64,000 bases of DNA from Teichococcus vastitatis (GCF_003604215.1 NZ_QXGS01000006.1:120911-184910); one strand, 5' to 3'. Positions 1 through 7,962 are shown, counted from the first letter of the stretch. The notes: a model not told the origin generated them from the letters alone. A program made the numbers and translations.

Positions 1-342
1 AGATCCAAGGGGGTGGGAGTGAGGGCATGGCTCAGGTCTCCTGCACAGCGGGGGCGGCGAATGGAGTGTTCTCCAGCGCACGAGCGTTCGATGGATGGGG
101 GGGTGGGCAGCGAGGAATTGGCCGACGAAGGCGACGAGCCGCCGGTCCGCCTCGGTGTCGCGCCCGGCAATTGCGAGCAGCACACCACCAAGCGTGCACT
201 TCCGCTGTGTGAGCAAGCGCCGTGACGCGGTTCCTGCGGCGCGCTTGAGCCGTGCGACCCGCGCCCGCGCCCGGCGCTCTGCATCGCGCGCAACCAGTAG
301 GCGGCGCTCTATCTCCGCATCCGTCAACAATTTGGCCGTCAT
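1..342 (-). CDS. Small TraD/MobC-like mobilization accessory protein (3' end outside the window)
   Basis: An open minus-strand frame starts at ATG 342 and runs off the window edge without a stop (114 codons visible). The N-terminus (MTAKLLTDAEIERRLL) is followed by a strongly basic, probably coiled Arg/Ala helix and then by RKCTLGGVLLAIAGRD. That last stretch resembles the 'R-x-QLGELV/I' core of small TraD-type conjugation accessory proteins that accompany alphaproteobacterial relaxases. It is divergent from the MobA/MobL relaxase at 522, which is the usual arrangement around a transfer origin. The last ~25 visible codons are less protein-like, so the true C-terminus is uncertain. Function is inferred from the motif and the neighbour only. 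Confidence 0.5.
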   Translation of the reverse strand, partial: MTAKLLTDAEIERRLLVARDAERRARARVARLKRAAGTASRRLLTQRKCTLGGVLLAIAGRDTEADRRLVAFVGQFLAAHPPIHRTLVRWRTLHSPPPLCRRPEPCPHSHPLGS

Positions 343-521
343 CTCAGAAGTCTCCGTCCCCTTAGACGAAGGTGAGATCAAGTCGACGTCAGATTCAATG
401 ATCTTGAAGATCTAAATTTCAGAAGACAATACTTGATAGAGAGCAGCCAAAGGGCGGCGGAGCCGCAGTCTCGCCTATACATTCCTGCGGAACGTCGGCT
501 CGCCTGCGGCGGAGACACGCG
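343..521. other. Intergenic gap between divergent mobilization genes; candidate oriT region
   Basis: This 179-bp gap separates the divergent TraD-like and relaxase genes, a common position for oriT in MobQ-type systems. It holds a small inverted repeat (GATCTT-G-AAGATC, 400-412), an AT-richer stretch and a GC-rich direct lead-in to the relaxase. A segment near 477-487 (ACATTCCTGCG) is only loosely like known nic regions. The relaxase has a purine-rich ribosome-binding site (GGAGAC) just before ATG 522. Calling this oriT is an inference from position; no canonical nic sequence was found. Confidence 0.3.
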
Positions 522-2549
522 ATGTGCCAGCTATTCCACGTCCAGTTTGGCGTCGTGCAGCGCAGCGCGGGCCAGGACGCCCGAAAGATGTCGGCGTACC
601 AGCGGTGCGCTCGCGTGGAGAGGCGGGACGGCAAGCCCTACGATTTTCGTCGGAAGAGGGCCGAGCATATCGGGCATGCGATGCTGCTGCCCGAAGGCGC
701 ACCGGCCTGGGCGGCTGACCCGGCCGCCCTTTGGCAAGCGGCAGAGGATGCAGAGCGCCGCGGTGATGCGCAGGTGGCCCGCCTGGTGGAGTTCGCCATT
801 CCGCGTGCCATCCCGATCAACCGGCGCATGGACCTGGTGCGTGCGGTGGTGGCGCCTTGGGTCACGGAGGGAATGGCAGCGCAGGTAGATCTGCACTGCC
901 CCATGGCATCCGATGGCGCCGAGCAGCCCCATGCCCACGTGCTGTTGACCCTGCGCCGCCTCGATGGCGCCGGATTCGCCGCCACGAAGGAGCGAGCCTG
1001 GAACCAGGCGTTCCGCGCCGAGGAGGGTCGGGCGATGCGCGGCCGGGTCGCTGCGGCGACAAATGCTTGGCTGGAGGCTAACGGCGTCGTCCTCCGGGTG
1101 GACCACCGCACCCACGAAGCGCGGGGCATCCCCGGCCCGGCGGCCGAGGCGAACGTGGCGCGGGCGGCCTGGACCGCGCACCGGACGGCGCCGGAGAGTG
1201 CAGCAGCCGGGCCGGTGCGGGAGGTCCTGGCCTGGCGACCGGAGCGGACGGCGGCGCGGCGGGAGATTGCTTGGCAGGAGGCGCGGGCGGCCTACGCCGC
1301 GGCCGCCGCCGAGCACTACGCCGCGCTCCGCGTACGGCGCCAGACGGCCCGGGCGGCGCAGCAGCGGCGGCACGCCGCCGAGCGGGACTCGCTCCGGTCC
1401 GGGCAGCGGCACGCGCGATCACTGACCTACGCCGTGACGCGCGGCAGCCGGACGATTCGCACCATCGTCCTCGGTGTGCAGGTACACCGGCATGCCGGGC
1501 AGCGGCAGGCGCTCACCGTGGCGCAGCAGGCGGAGCGCATGTTTAGTGCGGCGGCCGAACCCATGTTCCCGACCTTCGGCGGCTGGATTGAGGAGCGCGC
1601 GGCCGCTGGCGACGCGACCGCGCGGGCGGCGCTGGCGGTACGGGAGGCCCGCCGGGCTTGCTTCGCCCGCAAAGATCCGGCGGCGGCGGCGCGGCGCCGG
1701 ATTGAGGAGGTCATCAGGGCCGCCGACCGGGTTCTTCGCGGACGTCCGACCGGGTCCGTGGACGCTGATGCGCTGGCGACGGAGGCGCGGGGGCGGCTCA
1801 CCCGGCGCCGGGACGAAGCGGTGGAGCGGTTGCGGGCGGCACGGCAGGCGGTTTGGGACCACAGATGCGGGTCAGGCTGGTGGACACGCCTAGCGGATGC
1901 CCGATGGCGGGCGGAGCACCGGCGCTTGGCGGCTGCCGCGCTGGCCGCCCGGCAGGACGCGGACCGCATCGGCCGCGGGTACGAGAACGATGTGCGGACG
2001 GCCCGGGCGGCGGCGGAGTGGGCGGCCAAGGCGAACCGGCATGCCCTGGTGGCCTGGGTGGACCGGGCCGAGACCCAGGCTGCCCGGCGGATGAGGGCGG
2101 CGGCCGAGGTGGTGATGGCGGCCATCGCGGAAGGCGACGAGGCGACGATCGCGGCCGCCGCGCGCACGGACCTGCCGACAGCCGCAGCCCGGGCGGAGGC
2201 GTGGCGGGCCGAACGGCAGCAAGTCGCGGCGGAGGCAGTGGTCACCGGTGCATTGCCGCGCGATCCCCGCGCGGCGGCCCTGCGGGCGCTGTTGGCGTCC
2301 GAACGGCAGGTGGAGGCCGATCCGGCGCGGCTGACGGCGGCACGACGGGCCACGGCCGCTGCGTTGGCGGGTGACGAGGCGACGATCAAGGCCGTCCGCA
2401 CCGGGCGGATGTTCGACGTGGAAACGGCCGCAGCCGAATGGCATCGACGTCAGGACAGGATGGCCGAGAGGAAACACGCGATGGAGGATGAGAGACGCAG
2501 GGGGGAGCAGGAGCCTGTACCCGGGCCAAAATGGCGACCGAGAGCCTGA
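522..2549 (+). CDS. MobA/MobL family relaxase (MobQ type)
   Basis: The 675-aa protein has an N-terminal relaxase domain. Residues ~1-30 carry the expected Ser/Ala-Tyr segment (MSAYQR), whose Tyr26 is the likely nicking residue. Residues ~35-60 match the K-x-Y-DFRRK lead of MobA/MobL proteins. QPHAHVLLTLRR (~135-146), preceded by VDLHCP, forms the metal-binding histidine motif. The remaining ~450 residues are an Ala/Arg-rich, probably helical tail without a recognisable primase or helicase domain. Family role: it nicks one strand at oriT and leads it into a recipient during mobilization. No type IV secretion or coupling protein genes are present, so the element would be mobilizable only, or is a remnant. 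The gene is intact from ATG 522 to the stop. Confidence 0.85.
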   Translation: MCQLFHVQFGVVQRSAGQDARKMSAYQRCARVERRDGKPYDFRRKRAEHIGHAMLLPEGAPAWAADPAALWQAAEDAERRGDAQVARLVEFAIPRAIPINRRMDLVRAVVAPWVTEGMAAQVDLHCPMASDGAEQPHAHVLLTLRRLDGAGFAATKERAWNQAFRAEEGRAMRGRVAAATNAWLEANGVVLRVDHRTHEARGIPGPAAEANVARAAWTAHRTAPESAAAGPVREVLAWRPERTAARREIAWQEARAAYAAAAAEHYAALRVRRQTARAAQQRRHAAERDSLRSGQRHARSLTYAVTRGSRTIRTIVLGVQVHRHAGQRQALTVAQQAERMFSAAAEPMFPTFGGWIEERAAAGDATARAALAVREARRACFARKDPAAAARRRIEEVIRAADRVLRGRPTGSVDADALATEARGRLTRRRDEAVERLRAARQAVWDHRCGSGWWTRLADARWRAEHRRLAAAALAARQDADRIGRGYENDVRTARAAAEWAAKANRHALVAWVDRAETQAARRMRAAAEVVMAAIAEGDEATIAAAARTDLPTAAARAEAWRAERQQVAAEAVVTGALPRDPRAAALRALLASERQVEADPARLTAARRATAAALAGDEATIKAVRTGRMFDVETAAAEWHRRQDRMAERKHAMEDERRRGEQEPVPGPKWRPRA

Positions 2550-2617
2550 CCAGGACGCTGCCATACGGAGTAGGAGCCTAACGCAACATCTATCTCGACA
2601 ATGGCACCATCGTTGTA

Positions 2618-3526
2618 TTGGCTGCTAAGAGACTAAATCTGAAGCTTGAGGCAGGGATGCGGCTTAGAGCACTGAAAACCGCCGTTGTGCATGAAATATT
2701 CGTGCATACGGCTGATGAGAACTACATTGCGGCCCGTTGGTGCTGCGCTAACGCTCTTTACACGGACTTTCTCTGGCTGGCCCTGCACGCGACGGAAAAA
2801 TATTTGAAGGCCGTCCTGCTGATGAATGGTAAGTCGGCCAGGAGGTTCGGGCACGATATTGAAGGTCTCTATGCCCAGGTGAAGGAACTCGCTGGGAGCC
2901 TTCTACCTGGGTGCCTGCCGAAGCCAGAAAAGCTTGCGATTCCCACTTGGTTCGACCGCACGACGGAGGAGTTCATTGCGCACCTCGTGCGGTATGGCAA
3001 CGCCGATAACCGTTACCTGATCTACGGTTACAACACGTTCTCGCAGGACCTGCACATGCTGGACGAGCTTGTTTGGGCCGTTCGCCGCTTGGTCCTCCCC
3101 CTCAATGAGCGGATCGCCTCCGATTGGCCCGACGGCGAGCGGCTGCCGAAATACAAGGAGGTTCTGGTCGCACAACCGGACTTCCGCTTCGCCCTTTATG
3201 GCTTGCCCCTGGACAATCTCATCCTCGCCAAGGAGGACACCCTGCTCCGCCTTGCCGCGCTGAATTTGAACTTTTCTTTCGCTCCCTCCGACTTTCGGCA
3301 CGCATCGATGCGGGGCGGGTCGGCCTCGTTCAACTCGGTCATCTTCCGGCACATCTTCGAGCCCCTGGGTGAAGGGGAAGCCGATGCGGTGGGGGAGGCC
3401 GCTGAGTTGGCAGACTGGCTCATTCGGAACGTCCAACTTCCCACCGGAAGAAATGGCTCTCCCGACGTCGTGGGTGAGATCGAGAAGGCGGTCGCAAGCG
3501 CAAAGCAGAGGCACGGACTATCTTGA
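2618..3526 (+). CDS. HEPN-domain-like protein of unknown function
   Basis: The protein is about 300 aa. Residues ~20-100 read like a HEPN helical bundle: ADENYIAARWC, then LALHATEKYLKAVLLMNG and GHDIEGLY, the order A-x-NY...HA-x-EKYLKA-LL...GHD typical of the family. The C-terminal two thirds is unrecognised. HEPN proteins often act as RNases or toxins paired with a MNT nucleotidyltransferase, but no such partner is adjacent and a clear R-x4-6-H nuclease motif is not evident. The start is uncertain: TTG 2618 is the longest start, while ATG 2657, with GAGG 5-8 bases upstream, is equally credible. The gene follows the relaxase on the same strand and is convergent with the methyltransferase. Composition is less GC-rich than the core genes downstream. 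Confidence 0.6.
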   Translation: MAAKRLNLKLEAGMRLRALKTAVVHEIFVHTADENYIAARWCCANALYTDFLWLALHATEKYLKAVLLMNGKSARRFGHDIEGLYAQVKELAGSLLPGCLPKPEKLAIPTWFDRTTEEFIAHLVRYGNADNRYLIYGYNTFSQDLHMLDELVWAVRRLVLPLNERIASDWPDGERLPKYKEVLVAQPDFRFALYGLPLDNLILAKEDTLLRLAALNLNFSFAPSDFRHASMRGGSASFNSVIFRHIFEPLGEGEADAVGEAAELADWLIRNVQLPTGRNGSPDVVGEIEKAVASAKQRHGLS

Positions 3527-3553
3527 GCGCCCCCCCCGACCGCTTACCCGGCC

Positions 3554-4489
3554 CTATCCGGCAGGACGGTTGATGTACCACGCTTCCGAGAACGCCCTCT
3601 GTAGACCGAGTCTCAATGCGTCATCGCCGCCCCAAATGCTCAGGGCCGACGGGAAAGGCGCGGGTGCCGTAGAGTTACCAAATTTCAGGCGCCCCCGCAG
3701 CATCAGGACATCGGCATGCCCTGCCACATCGGTCCACCACCGCGTATCGGTTCGTGCAGGGAACAACCCGAACACGGCTCCTACGTTGCCAGTAGATACC
3801 TCAATCCGGGCCTTCGCGGTCCAAGAGCCGGTACTGCGGCCGTAAGGTGGATTTAGCCAAACGGTCCGTCCGCGCCACGGGAGCGACAGTCCGTCGTCCT
3901 CCGCCGTGTAGTGCAGCATCGCACGCACTGGCGCCCGCCGTTTATCCGCCGTCGGGGAACAGGGATCCAAGCAGAAGCGGCCTTCAGGCAGCAGAGGGTA
4001 AATCCGCGCCAGGAGGTCCGGCGGAGTGGTCCATGCCTCGTACGCCGACGAAGCCGCTGCATTCGTCCAGAACCCAGGTGATGCGCCTCGCGGCACTAGC
4101 CGTAGGCCAGCGCCCAAGGCAATGCCAACTCGCTCCACCGCGGCCAAGTGGCCCAAGCTACCGCCTTCCATGGTAGCAAGGGTGGTCGGACTAACATCTG
4201 CCTGTCGCGCCAAGTCCCGGCGGCTGGTACCCTGGCGTGCCCTAAGGGCAGCAAGCCGTTCAGAGAGAGTCGCTCCTGGAGGCAGCGAGCGACCGCTGAT
4301 CTCGTGCTCCAGCTCCGTTGCCAGGGCCAAGTATGCGGACGCAGCGCCACGCCCAGCCTCGGCCGAGATGACCGTTGTTCGAGCGCACTTGGCACGCTCG
4401 GCTACTTCGACCTGTGAAAGGTTGGCGCCCCGGCGCAGTGTCGCCAGCGCCAGGCCGAGCGCGGATACATGTAGGCGGTTTTGGTGCAT
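3554..4489 (-). CDS. Double XRE helix-turn-helix / phage-type Dam N6-adenine methyltransferase fusion
   Basis: The 311-aa protein has three parts. Residues ~8-60 (LGLALATLRRGANLSQVEVAE) and ~75-125 (RLAALRARQGTSRRDLARQA) are two XRE-like helix-turn-helix repeats. Residues ~148-305 match the phage N6-adenine methyltransferase family: EAWTTPPDLL, then CLDPCSP (~173-179), catalytic NPPYGRS (213-219), and FPARTDTRWWTD. It would transfer a methyl group from SAM to adenine in DNA. The fusion suggests that DNA binding by the repeats directs the enzyme or autoregulates it; that is inference. The gene is last in a minus-strand run (AlpA-like, two small unknowns, this gene), 76 bp after the preceding gene. 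No restriction nuclease is adjacent, so an orphan methyltransferase is likely. Confidence 0.8.
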   Translation of the reverse strand: MHQNRLHVSALGLALATLRRGANLSQVEVAERAKCARTTVISAEAGRGAASAYLALATELEHEISGRSLPPGATLSERLAALRARQGTSRRDLARQADVSPTTLATMEGGSLGHLAAVERVGIALGAGLRLVPRGASPGFWTNAAASSAYEAWTTPPDLLARIYPLLPEGRFCLDPCSPTADKRRAPVRAMLHYTAEDDGLSLPWRGRTVWLNPPYGRSTGSWTAKARIEVSTGNVGAVFGLFPARTDTRWWTDVAGHADVLMLRGRLKFGNSTAPAPFPSALSIWGGDDALRLGLQRAFSEAWYINRPAG

Positions 4490-4565
4490 GACACGTCGTC
4501 AGAAAGAAGAACTGTCGGAGATTTTGGCGCAAGAAAGTTGGCCGGAGGTTGACCTCCGGCCTCCG

Positions 4566-4934
4566 TCACCACGGAATTTCTTCGTCGTTTGATGACAGCG
4601 GGTCATCGCGCCGGACGAGGCAGGCGAGCACGGCATCGCGGTGGGGACCGCCGACGATCGACATCCGCCACCATGTTCGACCGCCCGCCAAGTCATCCGC
4701 GACCGCGTCGAAATCGAGGGCGTGGAGGAGGGCATGCAAGACGACCCGCTCCCCAGGAGCCAGAATGCGGCCGAGACGGGCAGCCTCTTCGACCAGAGCG
4801 CCGTCACGGTTCCGCCGGAGCGCAGCCAATGTGAGGTCGTTCCAAGACCGGCAGGTTTCGATCTGGATGCCCAGGCGGCGGCAAATGTCGCCGCCTGGGC
4901 CCTGCCCGAAGGCGGAGAAGGGGAGCACAAACAT
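4566..4934 (-). CDS. Hypothetical protein (122 aa)
   Basis: No family was recognised. The chosen start, ATG 4934, gives a protein beginning MFVLPFSAFGQGPGGDICRR. It lies 2 bp after the stop of the upstream gene at 4937, which is the typical spacing of a co-transcribed pair; the longer open frame upstream overlaps that gene and is unlikely to be used. The protein is mostly charged and helical in the middle (ALVEEAARLGRILAPGERVV). Its C-terminal part (GRTWWRMSIVGGPHRDAVLACLVRRDD) suggests a small cytoplasmic globular domain. It sits between an AlpA-like regulator and the Dam fusion in the mobile segment, so an accessory role in the element is plausible but unproven. Confidence 0.5.
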   Translation of the reverse strand: MFVLPFSAFGQGPGGDICRRLGIQIETCRSWNDLTLAALRRNRDGALVEEAARLGRILAPGERVVLHALLHALDFDAVADDLAGGRTWWRMSIVGGPHRDAVLACLVRRDDPLSSNDEEIPW

Positions 4935-4936
4935 GC

Positions 4937-5239
4937 TCAGACCTCCCCCTCTTGCAAGATCGTACCGCCCGCCTCCGCAGCAAGACGCTCCAGATCGGAG
5001 ACAAGCGAGTTGTAGGTTGCTCGGTAGCTGCTGCGATCGCCCTGATAGCGCGAGTCGGCCCGCGCACGTCGGAAGGTGCGCAAGACACCCTTGCCGTCGC
5101 GGCGAGTGTACGGCGTCCCATCCGTCATCACGAGGGAGAGCCAAACAGGGCGCGCCCAGTGGCAACCATTGGTGGCGGTCGACACGAGGAGCAGCCGCCG
5201 TCCAGTGGCCAGAGCGGCAGCCTTGAGGATGAACGGCAT
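4937..5239 (-). CDS. Hypothetical protein (100 aa)
   Basis: No known family was recognised. The protein begins MPFILKAAALATGRRLLLVS, and its core (WARPVWLSLVMTDGTPYTRRDGKGVLRTFRRARADSRYQGD) alternates short beta-like stretches with very basic segments. The tail (TYNSLVSDLERLAAEAGGTI) is a likely amphipathic helix. It is tightly packed between the AlpA-like gene (3-bp gap upstream) and the next unknown gene (2-bp gap downstream), so the three are almost certainly one transcript. The basic character would suit nucleic-acid contact, but that is a guess. Confidence 0.5.
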   Translation of the reverse strand: MPFILKAAALATGRRLLLVSTATNGCHWARPVWLSLVMTDGTPYTRRDGKGVLRTFRRARADSRYQGDRSSYRATYNSLVSDLERLAAEAGGTILQEGEV

Positions 5240-5242
5240 GAC

Positions 5243-5560
5243 TTAGCCCTCCTCGCTGGGAAGGGGGCTAGTCGCGGCCGTGTTGTCGGTAAGCGACGCC
5301 AGCCAGGCCTCGAGATCGGCGCGAAGGTAGATGACCTTGCGGCCGATGCGACGGAAGCGGGGCCCTTCAGGCAGGCCGGACCGACGCATATCACCTCGCT
5401 GGCGGAGCTTGGCGAAATGGCTCGCGGACGAACCGCAGAGCGCCGCTGCGTCGCGGGTGTTGAAGGCTTTTGGTGACAGGGTAGGCACGGTGGGATCTCC
5501 GGCTTTAAGCCGAGGAGCGTCCAAGCCCGGTTCGATTTCTTCCGTGATCACAAGGACCAC
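5243..5560 (-). CDS. AlpA/excisionase-like helix-turn-helix protein
   Basis: The 105-aa protein contains a MerR/AlpA-like winged helix at residues ~33-95: FNTRDAAALCGSSASHFAKLRQRGD, then GPRFRRIGRKVIYLRADLEAWLASL. This is the standard layout of excisionase-like DNA-binding proteins that control integration, excision or neighbouring genes in mobile elements. It is first in a minus-strand run of three or four genes leading to the Dam fusion, so it may regulate that run. The start is uncertain: GTG 5560 has GGAGAGG only 2 bases upstream, whereas GTG 5551 would have 11-base spacing. No integrase is present in the window to confirm an excision role. Confidence 0.7.
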   Translation of the reverse strand: MVLVITEEIEPGLDAPRLKAGDPTVPTLSPKAFNTRDAAALCGSSASHFAKLRQRGDMRRSGLPEGPRFRRIGRKVIYLRADLEAWLASLTDNTAATSPLPSEEG

Positions 5561-5742
5561 GGCCTCTCCGCTGACCTCTCAGCCTGCGGCTCCCTCTGCC
5601 CCTCGCGGACAGAGCCTCGCGTCAAGCTCTCGGTTGCAAGACGCTCCCCAGATTGATGCAGGGAGAGTAGAACCGGGCTTAAATCAACTATAGGGGGAAT
5701 CTCTGGGCACGATCAAGCTTTTCTGTGCGCCAGTTTGAACGA

Positions 5743-6054
5743 TCAGGCATCAGCCTCCGCGGCAGGTATCGCCACAGCAGCAGGGCCGCTGGCCCGGACG
5801 TGGTTCAGGGCCAGCAGGCGGGTTAGCGCATCCGGCTCGGTGATATCGGCGGGCCAGCCATAGGCTTCGGCCACGGCGGCATCGAGGGCGTGGTGCAGGT
5901 TGTCCAGCCAAGCGCCTTCGGGCATGCGGCGCGTGTTGTAGAGCGCGGTCAGGGTGCGCCTCCTGAGCAGGGCGGCAGCAGGAGCGTCCTGCGGGATAAG
6001 CCGGTCCGGAAGGCCAGGCACGACCTCCGGCACGCGGTCCTGAGGAGGCCCCAC
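5743..6054 (-). pseudogene. C-terminal remnant of an MmeI-like (type IIG/IIL) DNA methyltransferase
   Basis: Only the final ~100 residues of a much larger enzyme survive. RTLTALYNTRRMPEGAWLDNLHHALDAAVAEAYGW is followed by an ALTRLLALNHVRA ending; read in segments, this matches the C-terminal signature L-YN-x-RP-x-WL-x2-AH-x2-LD-AV-x-AYGW...RLLALN of MmeI-like methyltransferase-endonucleases. The frame is closed by TAA at 6082-6084 and has no credible start or upstream catalytic motifs, since NPPY and the nuclease domain are missing. GTG 6054 is merely the first available start codon. It is best read as debris from a lost restriction-modification gene, which fits the mobile setting and the neighbouring orphan methyltransferase. 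Confidence 0.6.
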
Positions 6055-6389
6055 CGGCTGTCTCCTCAGTTGCCTATCGTCTTATGAGGGGCGCCCACTC
6101 TGGAGGCCCGCAGACTCCGGTGATCGCTCTTGCATAGGCCGGGTTGCTAACTCGCGCCCTGCGCAGCGCCTGCGGGAGAGGTTCCTGGGCTTGCGCGCAT
6201 GCTGATGCTATGTGTAGCAGGTGTGTGCTACACAATGGGTTCGAGGCTGCTTCCGGACACTGATTTTTCTAGCAGAAGCAGGCGGTTATGGCGAATTGAG
6301 GCATAACGCTCCTGGCGCCCCAACCAACCTGTTTTTTCGTCAAATCAGTCACCTAAACGAGAAGCGAGCCGCTTCTGTATAGCGCTCCT
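6055..6389. other. Gene-free stretch between two gene remnants
   Basis: No convincing gene is present. The stretch holds a perfect 9-bp inverted repeat (6211-6234, listed separately). A 23-codon frame from ATG 6235 has no recognisable product. Flanking remnants on both sides suggest this is scar DNA from past rearrangement. Confidence 0.5.
6211..6234. promoter_or_regulatory. Perfect 9-bp inverted repeat with 6-bp spacer; operator-like
   Basis: TGTGTAGCA and TGCTACACA are exact reverse complements separated by GGTGTG. Size and symmetry are those of a dimeric regulator site such as an antitoxin operator. No intact gene follows it directly, so if it was an operator its gene has been lost or lies further away. 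There is no T-tract, so a terminator is unlikely. Confidence 0.4.
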
Positions 6390-6875
6390 GTGCAGCAGGC
6401 GGGGTGCGGCTTGGAGGTCGCGGTGCGGGCTCTCTCTCCCGGCACCAACGATCCTTTCACCGCCATTGTGGTCATTGACCGGCTGCGTGGCTGCTTAACG
6501 CGGCTCACTGACCGGCGGCTCCCCGCAGGGGTGCTGCGTGATGATGGAGGGCAGGTCCGTGTCGTACGGGAGGTGACGACCTATACGGGCCTCGCCGATG
6601 CAGCCTTCCACCAGATCCGCCAGGCCGGAGCAAGTCACCCGGCAGTGGTCATCCACCTTACTGAGGCGCTCGCCCGGCTCGCTGAGCATGCCCGTGTTGC
6701 AGAGCACCATGAGGCGCTCGCCCGCCACGCCCGCATGGTGGCGGAGGCTGGCCTGCGCGCAGCGGCGGAACCCGGCGACCAGCGCGACATCCAGCGCAGC
6801 CTGGCTCGCGTTGAACAAACACTGAGCCGCGGAAAGGCACCGGAACCATCCGTCATTCTGCACGCCGGCCCATGA
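6390..6875 (+). pseudogene. C-terminal remnant of a DUF2254 membrane protein
   Basis: The visible 161 residues match only the soluble C-terminal domain of DUF2254 proteins: LEVAVRALSPGTNDPFTAIV, IDRLRGCLTRL, then VREVTTYTGLADAAFHQIRQAG. Full-length family members are about 400 aa and begin with membrane helices that are absent here; the upstream frame is closed by TAA at 6354. GTG 6390 therefore falls inside the ancestral gene. It is interpreted as a truncated, non-functional remnant, although expression of a soluble fragment cannot be excluded. Together with the methyltransferase fragment at 5743 it marks the damaged edge of the mobile segment. Confidence 0.65.
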
Positions 6876-7323
6876 TCCTATGGCGTCGAGCGACCTGCAG
6901 AAGGCGAGATGCCTCATCGTCTCGCTGCATGACTGACTGACTGCCGCCTGCCTGGCCGCGATCCGTCTCTTCGTCAGTTGCTTGAAGATCCTCAGGGATG
7001 TCCCGCGCAGCCGCTGGCTCTCCGCGGGGGCGCCGCCGCCGTGGCCTACATCTTCCGGCACCCATTCCTGTCGTTTCCCGGTTGAACAGGGTAACCGGTG
7101 GTAGAGGCGGGTTCGCGGCCGAATAGGCCCTAATTCTCTTGTTTCCTCAAATTCGTATTTCCGAGAAATCGTCTTTCCGGACCTTGGGGCCTACCTTCCA
7201 GCCAATACTTGCCATTGGCGAGGATGTTTCCGGAAGCGCCGGCCTGCGCAAGCCTGGCCGTGACGGTTCCGCTGCGGTCTTGATCCTCTTGTTGACGAGC
7301 GGCACCCCTGACAAGCTGCGGGC
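6876..7323. other. Gene-free stretch at the edge of the mobile segment
   Basis: No coding frame with a recognisable product was found on either strand. Around 7130-7190 the DNA becomes locally AT-richer (TCCTCAAATTCGTATTTCCG) and may include promoter elements for the downstream GST gene. The change from remnant genes to intact core-like genes happens across this stretch. No tRNA or clear attachment-site repeat is visible. Confidence 0.4.
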
Positions 7324-7962
7324 ATGGGATATGTCCTCTACACCGACCGCCGTTCCGGCGGCGCCATCGTCGAGATCGCCCTCGCCGAGATCGGCGTCGA
7401 GGCGGAACTGCGCGACGTGTCCCTGGAAGCCGGCGCGCAGCTGGGCGAGGAGTTCCGGCACATCAACCCCATGGGGCGGGTGCCGGCGCTGATCCTGCCG
7501 GACGGCACCGTGGTGACGGAATCCCTGGCCATTCTCCTGACGCTGGAGGGGCGGCACCCGGAGGCCGGCCTGCTGCCCGCGCCCGACGATCCCGCCCGGG
7601 CCGTGGCGCTGCGCTGGATGACACTGGCGGCCGGCGAGATCTATCCCTGCGTGACCCGCAGCGATTATCCCGAGCGCTTCAGCGCCGACCCGGCCCACGC
7701 CGAGGCGATCCGTGTTCGCGCCGTGGAGATGGCGCGGGAGATCTGGACCATCATCGCGCGAGACGCGGCGCCGGCGCCCCTGATCCTCGGCCAGCGCTTC
7801 ACCGTGGCCGATGCCTATCTCGCGGTGCTGTCCCGTTGGATGGGCGGCGAAGCCTGGATGCCGCGGCACTGCCCGGCGATCGAGCGGCTTGCCCAGGCCG
7901 TCGCCGCACGCTCGCGGGTGGCGCCGGTCTGGGCACGGCATTTCGGCACTGCGGCCGGCTGA
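7324..7962 (+). CDS. Glutathione S-transferase family protein
   Basis: The 212-aa protein has the two-domain GST layout. Residues ~1-80 are a thioredoxin-like fold beginning GYVLYTDRRSGGAIVEIAL, with the cis-proline loop GRVPALILPDG and the glutathione-contact ESLAI at about residues 63-67. Residues ~90-205 are the helical C-terminal domain, with GQRFTVADAYLAVLSRW matching the conserved N-capping 'T-x-AD' motif. It is a cytosolic enzyme that likely conjugates glutathione to electrophiles or reduces peroxides; the substrate cannot be told. ATG 7324 is the natural start of the fold. It stands alone on the plus strand, 477 bp upstream of the YihY gene. Confidence 0.85.
   Translation: MGYVLYTDRRSGGAIVEIALAEIGVEAELRDVSLEAGAQLGEEFRHINPMGRVPALILPDGTVVTESLAILLTLEGRHPEAGLLPAPDDPARAVALRWMTLAAGEIYPCVTRSDYPERFSADPAHAEAIRVRAVEMAREIWTIIARDAAPAPLILGQRFTVADAYLAVLSRWMGGEAWMPRHCPAIERLAQAVAARSRVAPVWARHFGTAAG

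Noticed and set aside
477-490. Definite nic site
   Set aside because: ACATTCCTGCG only partly resembles known nic sequences of another relaxase class; not enough to define the nick.
6225-6260. tRNA fragment (GGTTCGAGGC)
   Set aside because: The T-loop-like sequence has no complementary T-stem and no acceptor, D or anticodon arms.
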